Source: Euglena gracilis (Eukaryota > Euglenida > Euglenophyceae > Euglenales). Taken from it: a DNA stretch of 64,000 nt. Below the pieces are notes generated by a model. The model saw only the letters and a list, made by a program, of their open reading frames with translations. It had not been told where the DNA came from and ran no database searches. Position numbers and translations under genes: made by a program. Within the stretch, counting starts at the first letter, position 1; every line of letters begins with the position of its first letter. The stretch is from assembly GCA_039621445.1 (NCBI GenBank), contig CP154957.1, positions 21,527,788-21,591,787 on the forward strand, read 5' to 3'. Below, piece after piece: positions 48,901-60,900 of this stretch.

Positions 48901-51900
48901 GCGGCTCCCCACCGCGGCGCAGCAACGGGGACGGGGAACGCACCGGGGAGGGCTCCGGGCTGACGCCCTTCGCCCACCGCCGCCGCGTGCGCTGCGCCAC
49001 CGTCTCCTCCGCCGCTGCGCGCCGTGCTGCACCTCCACCACCGCCACCGTCGACACCACCACCGCCGGGCCCGGGGTCGGCGACGCCCGCCGCACCTCGT
49101 CGTCCTCGGGCACCAGCCCGAGGTCCTGCAGCACGCTGTACTCCGCCGCCCGGGCCTCCTGCGGTGGAGCATGCAACTGCCATATGCGGCACGAAAGACG
49201 CATCGGGCAGTGTGCAGCAGGGATGTTGGCTTCCGGCCCACGTGTTTTCATTATGTGAAGCAATTAATCAACAAGGGAAGAAATTCCACACACACACACA
49301 CACATGTTTCAGAAAATAAGCACAGTGCAACAAAACACCCACGAGAACGCTCACAGATGATTTTTTTACACCCATTGGGGAGAAATTTTTCAAAAAATCT
49401 GCACCAAAAGACTCAGAGACAAGAAAAGCAGAGTCCGAGGTCTTTTGGATGAGTGAGGGATAAAATCTTGGCAAAAAAAATGACAGAAAACAAAAAATAA
49501 CAAGGAGAAAATGGCCAATAAAAGCGACAGAACACAATTTTAAAAAAACCAATGATGGAGAGGTTCAACATTTCAGGGGAAATGTGGTAATTTTCTTGTA
49601 TGTGATGAGGGTTTTTGGCAAAAAGGAAGCTCAAACTTCCAAAAAAAAAAGATCGAAATGGCCTTCTGATACTCTTTTGTGTGATTTGATTGATTCTTCA
49701 TCACAAAATAGACCTCAAAAACTGACCATATTTCATAACCCTGTCCCTTTATGTGTAAAATTTGACTACTCCTGAAAGTAGGTCCCAAAAAAGGCATTGA
49801 AAAGGTACAGTAGGAAAGAATGCCAGGAAAAGATGATGGGGGAAAATGGTTTGTTTTCCATTATTTTGTCTTGTTTTGCTGTCAGTTTTGTCCTGATTAA
49901 GATTAAGTTTGAGATGCAAAAGCAAGGTGCCAATATGAACACTTTTGGCTGTAATTTGAGCACCAATCAGGTGAGACAGCGAAAAGAAAAAAAAACTGAC
50001 GAGAACACCATTTCAGACAGATTTTTGAGGGGAATGAATGTGTGGTAGTTATTAGATTAATGCTTTCAAAAAAAACGTTTTCACCACCGCTCTCCCCCAA
50101 AATCCGATTTTCTCTGTGATTTTCCATGTCATTTTGAATCAGACATTGTTTGTGCTTCTTGTCAAGACTGCAGCCCAAGGCCTGTGAACCCACTGTTTCC
50201 ACATTCCCGTGTGACTTCCTTTGGCCGTCCAAGGGGGCCGCACCTCCGCCGCCTCGGCGGCCGGCCGAGCCCGCTTGGCCGGGGGCTGGTCCTCCTCGTC
50301 GTCGCCGTCCCGCGGGGTGGCATGCTTCCCGGGCCCGTGCTGGGTGGCGGCGTGCAGCTCCTGCTCCAGCTTCTCGGGCCGCAGGGGCCCTCCCCCACCC
50401 CCAATTTCTGCTTCAACCATGGCCCAGAAGCATACAGGTTACTCAAGGACCCAGGGGTTGCACGGGCTGTCGGCAGCCTCATTTCAGTGGACTCGCTGGG
50501 GGGGGGGGGGGGGTCCGCAGCCTGGCAGGGAGCTGCTGGAAAAAAGGTGCTGGCTGGCTGCACTGGGGGTCAGGTCCACTCCGCCCTCGGGTAGGAAATC
50601 CCCTGGGGGCCACACGTGCACCACAACAACGTTGCGAACAATGCCAGTACCTGGACATTGGTGTTTTCGCAAAAGCTTTCAGCAAAGCAGCGCAAAGCAA
50701 CGGACGGGACTCTGGAAAAAAATTGCTCGATTAAACTGGTGGCGGAGCTCATCGACGGCCAAATCACTCCATCCCCTCCCCCTGCTGCCCCTTTCCCGGG
50801 CAGTCAGCAACCCCCAGCCACGGCGGTGGGGCACGGAGCGGCAGCCCTGGGCGGTGCGGCCCTCCAGCTGCTCGTTCAGCTCCTGGGCGGCCAGCAGCGA
50901 CTGGCGGCACGCGTCGCGCGCAGGGTTTTTTCTTCAAGACCGGGGGGTCCCCACCACCCACCCACCCACTCCCCGGGGGCCTCCGGGGGGTCCACGACTA
51001 CAAAAAACCCCTGGTCGTGAGCCGCCCGGGCCTCCGCCAGCGCCTTCTCCAGCTCCGCCTGCCGGCCCCGCGCCTGCTCCAGCTCGTCCTGGCTGTCCGC
51101 CAGCTGCAGCTTGCCCTGGCTCACCTCGTCCTGCAACTCCTCCAGCGCACGGGACAGCGTGGAGCACCTGCACGAGAGGGACCAAGCGCGACTACACTGT
51201 GGTTGTGGTGGTGGGATGTGTGTGAATGTGTTTGTGTGCGTGTGTGCGTGCCTGTGTGTGCTTGTGTGGGTGTGTGTGTGTGTGTGTGCGTGCGTGCGTG
51301 CGCGTGCATGCATGCGCGTGCTTGCGTTGGTGGGTGGGTGGGTGCGGGCGGGTGCAGGAGAAGCCTGTGGGTGTGGCAGGCATCACAAAAATCCTTAATA
51401 ATTCTCGCTCCACAAAACGCTGGGGTAAAAAAAAGGGTCCAAAAATGCTGAACATCTCTCTCAGAAGGAAATGTCGAAAAAATCTGGCTTATTTTGGATC
51501 CTTCAGAACAAAAAATCATGTTCAGACACCAGCCTTGTGGGCCTTCACTGGGGGTGCTAATGTTGCTGAGGCTTGAGCCTTAAGAAGTCACGGGTGGACC
51601 AGAGACAGTGCTCCGTTACATGACGGCGGCAGGGGAGCGGGGACACTTCTCCTCCAGGGCAGAATGGCGGCCCTTTGCGCCGCCCTCCAGCCCCTCCGCA
51701 ATCTTTTGGTAGTGTTCGCGCTGCGACCAGGGAGTGGCCGATAGGCCAGGCACTCCGGGGGCCCAAAAAGGGGAGTCCCTGCCCCAACCCGGGCGGCAGA
51801 GGGGAAGGCTGGGCTGTGTATTGTTGGGCTGTGTTTCAGATTTCTGCTTTGCGCCAGGCGGAAGGCTGGAACGATGCATTTTTCCAGCAACTCATTAGGC

Positions 51901-54900
51901 ATTTGGGTGTGAAAATTGTCGGAATTTGGGGGTGAGGATGGACCGGCCAGGCCCTTGACGGGTCTCAGCCTGCCGCAGGGCATCCTCCGCCGCCCGCAGC
52001 TCCTCCGCCGCACGGTCGCGCTCCTGGGCCGCCGCCTCGGCCGCCTGGCGCAGCTCCGCGTTGGCCTTCTCCAGCGTCTGGACGGTCGGCGGCGCGGCGC
52101 AGCCTGACCCATTCCGCGCCCATTCACAGGTGGTGTGCAAGAGGAAGCAGCACAACAGGTTCCAGTGCACAGAAACTGAAAATAGGGAAATGATAGTAAT
52201 AATTTGACATTCCGATGAATGAAACGTTACCGGAGGCACTTTTTAATGGGAAATGGGGGATGGACATGACACCCACGTTACACCTTTGGTCAATCTGGCT
52301 GCCCAAATAAGCCGCACCTTCTCCCAGGAAGCAGTTTCAGGTGGCAGGTATGCAAAAAGCACCCCTACCTAAATAAATGACAATGATGATAACAATTTGC
52401 ACGGAGTTGTGAACTCATTTGGAAGTTCAAATGTCTTCTATTCACTGTCTGCTCATCCCCATCTATCTACGACTTAGAATATACATACACACAATAAACA
52501 TACAAACTGTGCAGAATCTACCCGATACCAGCGGGGGATATAGGTAGCACATTTGCAGTACTCGCAGATCGCTCCTTTTACAGCATAAAAAGCAACTGAC
52601 TCCGGGCTGGCACCGCGGCTGCCTCAAGGTCCGTCAGACGCTCTGCGGTGCCCGCCAGCTCCGCCGCCGCCCCGCTCTCCGCCCGCAGCGCCTCCGCCTC
52701 CCGCTCCAGCGTGGCGACCCGCGCGAGCGCCGCGGAGTGCTCCGCCTCCAGCCGCTCCAGCGTCGCCCGACGGTCGTCCTCCTGGTCCCTGCCAGGCAGT
52801 TGCACCCTTGATGCCCTTGTGCCGATTCCCAGGTGTTGGTGGCGGTCGTTTTGCCAGCCGCTCACAGATTTTGGGGCTCAAGACTGTTACTACTGAGTGG
52901 TAGCCTGATCGAATTGGCAGAAGGGAAATGCATTTATCTTCTGGCAGGCACGCTTGAGCACTGCCAACCTCGTGAACGATTTTTGCCACGGGGCCAACGA
53001 TGCGGGTTGGGGGGGGGGGGGGGCGCCTGTTGACCCCAACACATCTTGGGGCATGTCAGCAGATCAATAAGACTTTCGGTTTGAAATAAACACGATAGCG
53101 GCCCACACAACTCATCCACTCAGCCGTGAGACCCGTGCAAATCGCTGGTCGCGGCCCGCCGTCTGCGCCGCCTTCAGCTGCGCCTCCAGCGCGGCGATGC
53201 GGGCCTCGAGGCCTTCCGCCCGCCGCTGGGCCTCCGCCCCCTCCTCGCGGGCGGCGGCCTCCCCGGCGGCCGCCTGGGCGTGGCGGTCCCGCTCTGTCTG
53301 CAGCTCCTCCACCACCTTGGCCGTCTCCGCCTTGAGGGCCTCCGCCTCCTGTGTTGGGGCATTTTTGAACTCTCAAAACCCGAACCCCCCCCAGGGGGTG
53401 GGGGTGGGGCCACACAGGTGTCATGTGAAAATATGGACGGGACCCATCGAAAAACATTTCCACCTTCTCTCCTGTTGCCTTCAAAAATAATCCACTCTCA
53501 TAATCCCCACTGATGGAGGTACAGCCACCACAACCGTGGAACAGAAAGCCAAAAAGAATGAATAGAAAACCAGGCAAGCCACACATCCCGAGCACAATCA
53601 CAACCGCACACCTTCGCGTGTTGGGCCTTGAGGTCTTCCTGCGCCTTCTCCAGCTTCCCGATCTCCGCCTTCGCCGCCGCCACCTCCGCGACGCTCTCCT
53701 TCAGCCGGTCGGCCAGCGCCTTCTGCTCCGCCTCCTTGGCCGCCATCTGCCGCCGGCATACAATTTTTTACCGACCCCCCCGGGGGGGGGGGGGGGTCAC
53801 TCGACTGTTTGAAAAACCAGTCAGTCACTTTTTTTTGGGAAGCCAGTCAGTCACTGCCCCCCCCCGGCCCCCCCCCCCCCGGCAAAAGTGTCCCCCCCCG
53901 CCAGGGGTGGGCAAAAGTGGCTTGAGTGACTGACCCCAGCGCCGAAGGCGCCGGGAAAATTTTTTTGGCCTAAAATGTCCTGAAGTGACTGGAAAGTGGC
54001 CGTTTTTCTGAGTGGCCGACCCCCCCCCCCCGGGGGGAGGGGGTCCGGGCCCAAAACCAGTCAGTCACTCTGAAAAACCCAGTCAGTCACCCCCGGGGGG
54101 GGGGGGACAGTGCTTAAAAAAGTGTCTGGCCGCCGCTCCTCCTCCACCCGCCCCTGCCACACCGTCTCCGCCGCCTCGCCCTGCCGCAGCCGCCCCTCCA
54201 GCTCCGCCACTGTGTCCAGCGCCTGGCAGGGGGTCCGAGGCGGACGAGAGGGGCCACCAGAACACAAAAGGGCTCGTTTGTCAAACTACAAAATTGAAAA
54301 AAAGTGCATATCGTGCCATGGCTTCGAATCAGGGGCTTTTTAAGACCGGGGGGGAGGGGAGGGGGTCTCCCCCCGCCCACCCACCCCCTGGGGCCCCCCT
54401 GGGGGGGTCCCGGGGGACCCACAAAAAAATGGCCAAAAATCGCAAAAAGTGCTAAAAATAGAACTTTTTCAAAAAATTTCAGCACCTTCCGGGGGACCCC
54501 CCCCCCGGGGGACCCCCTGGGGGGGGGGGACCCCCCAGGGGGGGGGGGCCGGCCAGACCCACCCACCCTACCCCCCCTCCCCCCCCGGGGGTCCACGACA
54601 AAAAAACCCCTGCTTCGAATCACCTTGGGACAATGAAACTTCGTCAGGTTGGCCTTCCAGATAACTTTAACTGGACTGTGGAAAAAAGGATAGCAGCAAG
54701 AAAAGGGTGTCATAGGTTATATGTACTTGCCAAAGTGACTTGACGAAGTGACAAAGTGACTTGACTTGACGAAGTGCAAAATTAGAATTTTAATGATGCT
54801 AAAAAAAAGGGGAAAAATAACATAAAAACATAAATGAAACAGATTTTCCCCACAGGCGCAGTTGTTGTCGTTGTGGGTATCTGATGTGGTGTGCAGGGGC

Positions 54901-57900
54901 GAACCCCGAGCACCTCACCACAGCACACAAATGAGTGAGCCATGGCACAGAGGAGGTCGGCAAGGCCAGAGGGCACCTGCTTCACCTTTGCCTCGCTCTG
55001 CTGCAGCTTCTCCTGCAGCTCCGCCACTGCCTCGTGCGCCTCCTGCAACTGTGACTCCTCCCCCCGCAGGAATGCCTCCCTTTCAGGCCCTTTCAGGCCC
55101 CTCCCTTTCGGCCTGGGGGCTTGACCAACGCAAAACCAGTTCGGGCAAAAACTGGCACAACTGCTTTCAAAAAACCCGACTTTGCACCGGAGGGAAAATG
55201 TGTGCTTTGTGCGGGGTCCCAGGCACCTCCAGGTTGGTCCAGAACCCCTGTGGTCAGGGGGGACTCCCCCCACCAAAAGTCGCCTGATATCGACCCAAAA
55301 ACCAACCACTTAGGCGGCCGAATTCGCACTTAAGGGTTTTTCCTTTAGAATTTGCGCATTTGCGCAAATGCACAAATTTTACAAAATTCCTGGACCCTGT
55401 ACCCTGACACACGGAACACAATTTATGAACTGTGACACCCCTCTATTGGAGGGGATTAGCTCCCAGTAGTTTGGTGTAAATGCTGCTTACCGAGTGACGT
55501 GAACAGGGCAGATGGTGAGATTGGTGCTGTTGTACATCAAACAGGAGAGAGGCACACACCCCTTGTTACGACACTTGGAAATGGTGCTGACGTGCTGGTT
55601 GAACTGACTGTGATACTACCGCTGCCGGTAAGAACACACGGAGCCTCATTAGATCACGCACTACAGACTACGTCAGCCAGCCGTCACGCAACTGGTTTGT
55701 GTTTGTGGGCGCATTTGCACAAATAAAAAACAATTGTGTTTGTGGGCGCATTTGCGCAAATATAACGCAAAAACATTGAAGATAAAAATACATGTTTATG
55801 GGCGCAAATGCGCGCACAAAAAAATTTTTTGATGCGCGCATTTGCGCAAATGCGCACACCAACATGTTTATGTTTATTTGCGCAAATACGCCCACAAAGA
55901 TGTATTTTTAAAAGACACCAATGAGGACAATGACCCTACGAGGTTTTAAAACGTGATGGGCATGATGGTGCGCGCAATTGCGCAAATAAACACAATTACG
56001 TTTGTGCGCGCATTTGCGCAAACGCGCAAATAAGCATTTAATAAACCGCTTCAAAATGATGTGTTTCCGTGAGCCTTAACTTATTTGGGCAAATGCGCGC
56101 ACCAACACACATCAGTTGTGCATACCACCTCCTCCGTGACAGCTGGTGAACGCAATTCCTCACGCCAACCAATGATTTGCACCACAATTACGTGGTGATG
56201 AAATTTGTGGTGAGAAGTGTTGTGTAATGCTCACTGGAACATGGCATCTGACTGGCGAAAATTTGCCTGCCTTACGTGTGCACATTTGCACTGCTGTTAC
56301 CCAGCCCACACGACCTGTTCCTTTGACGTCATCTGTTTGGCAATTAAACGTCATGAATTGATGACGTGCAAACTACTTGTGACTGTTCGGCACCTTTTCT
56401 GCAAAAGCACTGCGTTGCAAGAAGACAAAATTTGGCACCTGAAATACCCGGGATGTGTCAGGCCGGAGTCCGTTTTATGGTGATTCTCCACCATTTTTCC
56501 CTTGAAAAACGTAAAACACACCGGTTTTTTTGCATAATTTGGGGGGTGTGGGTCCCACCGCTTTGGTACACCCAATCCAGTGGTAATGGTTCACCACTTC
56601 CTTGCATCCAAAGTAACGGGTGTTTGAGGGCTATCTCTCTCCAGCTGCTGGTTGCCATGCACTGGCACCACGTTGTCCCCCCAGTCTTACACCCCGGTTG
56701 CGGGGTATAACGTGGCCGCTAAAGCTGGGTGTTGTTGCACCGGGGAGGTGGCTGCCGGTCTGGTGGGTGCTGAAGCATCAGCAGCTGATGTGGCTGCAGC
56801 AGCGGAGCCCAGGCCGCAGGCCAGCGGCAGGGCCCTTGGGATCCTAAAATTGGTGACGGAGGACGTGTACCGTTACTGGGTGGCTGCGCACCCACCTTCA
56901 GGAGGTCCTCTGTCTCCATCTTTTGTGGGACCTGTCAATGGTTCAAAAACGGCACAATAACACCATATATACGCCGGAGGAGACGGTGTGTTCATTTGGG
57001 TTGAACCCATTCAGAAGCCACTAAGGGTAGCTGTAGGAACGCCAAATGAAATCACCTTTTACTTCTCCATTGGTTGTTCATTTGCGAATTTGCGCGCATC
57101 ACGTTGTTTTTTTGGCGCAAATGCGCAAATAAACTTAGTAAACTGTGCAGCTTCTTCATGCAGTTTATTTGCGCATTTGCGCCCACAAACAACGTGATGC
57201 GCAAATGCGCAAATGAACCACACATCTGCTGCTGGTGTTTGACGGTTGTGTTTCCGTCACACCGCTCTTCTTTGTGTTTATTTGCGCATTTTCTTCTTTG
57301 TGTTTATTTGCGCATTTGCGCAAATAAACAAAGACATGTTTGTGCGCGCATTTGCGCAAATGCGCGCATAAACATAATTTGTGTTTGTGCGCGCATTTGC
57401 GCCCATAAGCTTGCGCGTCGACAAACGTTGTGACAAACCCACCAACTGGACGGCCCGTTGGTCTGCGCACCCACAGCTCCTTTATCAAGCCGTTTATCAG
57501 TTCATGGGTACCAAAGCCCAATCCTTGAAGGACATGTTTATGTTTATTTGCGCAAATGCGCAAATAAACATGAACATGTTTGTGCGCGCATTTGCGCAAA
57601 TAAACACAATTTTGCCCTTCCAGTGTTGGGCTTCTTCCGCTGGATTCTTTGCCACACAACTGGTTGTGCGGATCCCGGGTGTAAGCCGGGTGGGAGACAC
57701 CCATCCCCTTCATTCCCTGCGGACCCTATTTCTTCCCCCCTGCGCTTCCCTTGCCCAACACCCCACACTTACCCTCCTCCCCCTGCGTCCCTCCTTCCCA
57801 CTTTGTCACACCACACCCACACCCCCCGGCACTTCCTCCCCGCGCTATAGAAAACAGCCCAAAAACACCACACCAAGGCGCCACAAGCAAAGCAGTCCGG

Positions 57901-60900
57901 CAAAAACCCAGGACGCACACCACCGGCAGCTCGGGCTCACCCGGGGCCACAGCCGAAAAGAGCAACAAGGGCAGTAAAGGTCCCGTTCCTTTGCCGCTTT
58001 TTTGCGTTTTTTTTTCAGTGTGGGCCGGCAAGGTCCCGGGGGTTTCAATGTACAAAATCCATTTCCGGACCCCCCAAAAACACCATTTTTCTCCAAAGTC
58101 CCGGGGTTCATACAGCCAAAATCAGAATTTCGCTCATTTTTTGCACTCTCTTGTCAACGTGTTTTCAAACCCCCCTGACCTTCACAGCCGAATCAAAGAA
58201 GAATCAAAAAATTCGTAAATTTGCGCAAGTGTGCAAAGAAAAAAAATAAAAAGAAAAAAGCTTAAGTGCGAATTAGGCCGCCTAAGAACCACACACCCTC
58301 CGGGGAGGTAAGCTCAAAGTGTCCACTCACGGCCCGCACCTCCCCCCCGACGAACCACCCACCCGCCTGGGGTGCAACCTTGGTCATCACCCAAAGGGGC
58401 GAGAAGAAAAAAATTATGAGCTGTGTCTGTGGTTGAAGCGGCGGGTATGGCGCCGCCGCTGTTTAAGCGATGAATGTGACCCCGATTCTTTGCAATTGAA
58501 AACACACCATCACAAAACCGCTATCACAAAACCGCTGCCTCTATCCTTTCCCTGAAGGGTCTGAAGGACTTGGGGGGTGTGAGCAAACTTTGAAATCGCC
58601 AGTTTTATGGTTGCGGCTTGAAGGAACAATAAGGTTATGTTTAGGGGTGAGTCTCTGGGCATGCCAAAGCAAAGTCCTTCGGTGGTGCTTGAGTTTGAAG
58701 TAATTTAAGGGCTTTCAATCTCGGGAATATTTGATGTGCCACTCCATTCAGTCCTCTGCCCTTCCCAGCCCTCTCCCCTCCGGTTGTTCCAGAGTCCAGC
58801 AAAACATCCAACTCAACCATCATTCAGTTTTTTGGGTTGGTTTGTGGCAAAAGATCATGTGGCCGATTTTGACCGACGTGCGTCAATCAACACTTAATCT
58901 GCCTCAAAATTATTTGCATACGTGTGTTATGATGAAAATTTGGGGCACCTAATCCCAGGGCAATGGCTGACCGTTCCAGAGTTTCCCTGCAGTACATCAA
59001 AAGCACAACAGCAAAACACACGACCTGGGTCTTCGGGTTAGGAAGTGCTTGCCAGGAATGTTTGTGCCATTGTGGATTCATGAACGCACCCCTACCCACT
59101 GGTGTGCTTGCATGTGAGGTTGGGAAGTTACCTCAGTGCTTGGTCTGGCCCTCCCCCAAACCCCTCCCACTCCAACTCTTCAAACGGTGGCAGTCTCAAA
59201 CTGTGACCCCAACTGCACGTCTCCTCCCCCGCCGGGGCCTGGCCTTCCTCCTCCTGGCCGGCCACGGTGGAGATCTTGTCCAGCAGCTCCTGGGCCCGGT
59301 CCTCACTGGCCCGCAGTTGGGCTGGGGGCAGGGGGGGGATGGGGGGCACAAGACCTGGGGAAGCACAGTGCGATGCAATGCAAGCTCTGACCCGCCACTG
59401 GGGTGTGTTCCTTGGCACCGTCACATGGGTGTTCAACAACAGGTAAATCAGCGAAAGAAATAATCAATTTAAATTAAAAAACAAAATAATAATAACAATA
59501 ATAATAAAGTTTCAATTTTGCCTAAAAACCTTCACCGTTCCTCCACCGCCCTGGCTGCGAGGCTCTCCGTCCGCTCCAGCAGCACCCGCCGGCTGCCCTC
59601 CGCCTCCGCGAGGCTCTTCTCCAGCCGGGCGATCCGGTCCTCCGCGCCGCGCCGCGCCTCGGCTGCCTCGGCCGCCGCCGCCGCCGCCCGCTCGTCGGCG
59701 TGCCGGCGGGCGGCGCGCTCCGCCTCCGCCTCCCGGCCACGCCACTGCAGTGCCCCGCTCCCCGGCACAGACTGACGCTGGTGCTTGGGAAACAACACGT
59801 TTTGTGTGCTGTTCGTGCCCTGGTGAGACCTTCCTCTCGCTGGTGGGAAAATGAACACGGCTCCATGGTTCATGACTGCCCCTTAACTGGGTGGGCGATC
59901 CTTCAGAAATACAGAATGGAACATAAATTTTCTTCACAGTTTGTCGCACAGTTTGTGGGTCACACGCAACCCCAAGCCCCGAAGCCCCAGCCAGCCTCTG
60001 GGCAGTGGTGAAGGCGCGTGGACACTGGCACGGCCCCGCCCTGCACAGCAGCTTCCCAGCCAGCTCTGCGGCGGCGTCCCCTGCAAAGCTGAGGCCAATC
60101 TCACGCGAACTAATTTCTGCGGTTGCAGAGCTGGCTGGGAAGCTGCTGTGAAAGGCAGGGCCCTGCCGGTGTTCACACGCCATCACCACGGCCCACAGGC
60201 TGGCTGAGGTATTGGGGCGTGGGGTTGGGGATGACCCACAAAACGTGCGGGGGCAAAAATTCATGAGACAAGCTGTCCTCGGACCTGGCCAATTGAAAGC
60301 CCGGGGAAATCTGAAATACTTTTGCTATTGGAGCTCACACAACAGGTGGACCTGCATCAACAGGGCAGGCAGGGACTGCAGCAGATACCTTTCTATCTCG
60401 CTGTTCTTAATTAAACGGCACACAAATGAGCCCGACGACACAGCCGACCCCATGGCGTCGGGCATCGGCCCCCAGCAGCGGCATGCTCTTGCCGCAGCTG
60501 GCGCGCCTCCTCCCCGCGCGCCTCGGTCTGCGCGGTGAGCCGCCGCACGAGGTCCTCCGTCGCCTTCTCCCTCCCCTGCATGCCCTGCAGCGTCTCCCAC
60601 AGCGGCAGCGGGCCGCCAGGCACCACGACCCCTGGGCTGGGGACTTGGGGGTTGTGCGGATGGCAGACGCCGGGCTGCAGCAGTCCTCTTTTTTATGGAA
60701 CAGCAGTTTTAAAAAAAAATCTGCTGTCACAGCACATTCAACTGGACACCCACAGGGAAAGTGGCCCAGGGTGAAACTGCACTCAGGCCAAAGGACTGGT
60801 CCAGAGCTTGAAGGGGGTCCAGAATTAAGCAACCGAAGAACGCATTTTTTGTTGTTTTGTTTCATGGGCGATGGTCAGGGATGCCATTGAATTCTCCCCC

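Noticed and set aside
53112-53601. 181-codon minus frame rich in Gly/Arg/Pro over the coiled-coil exon, and similar GC-rich shadows at 46398, 48771, 49024 and 59512
   Set aside because: They are off-frame readings of GC-rich coiled-coil exons; the heptad frame is the one with consistent splice phases.
55340-57610. CRISPR-like array of short repeats (TTTGCGC motifs)
   Set aside because: The repeats are palindromic, irregularly spaced and lack unique spacers of constant size; they lie inside a transposon.
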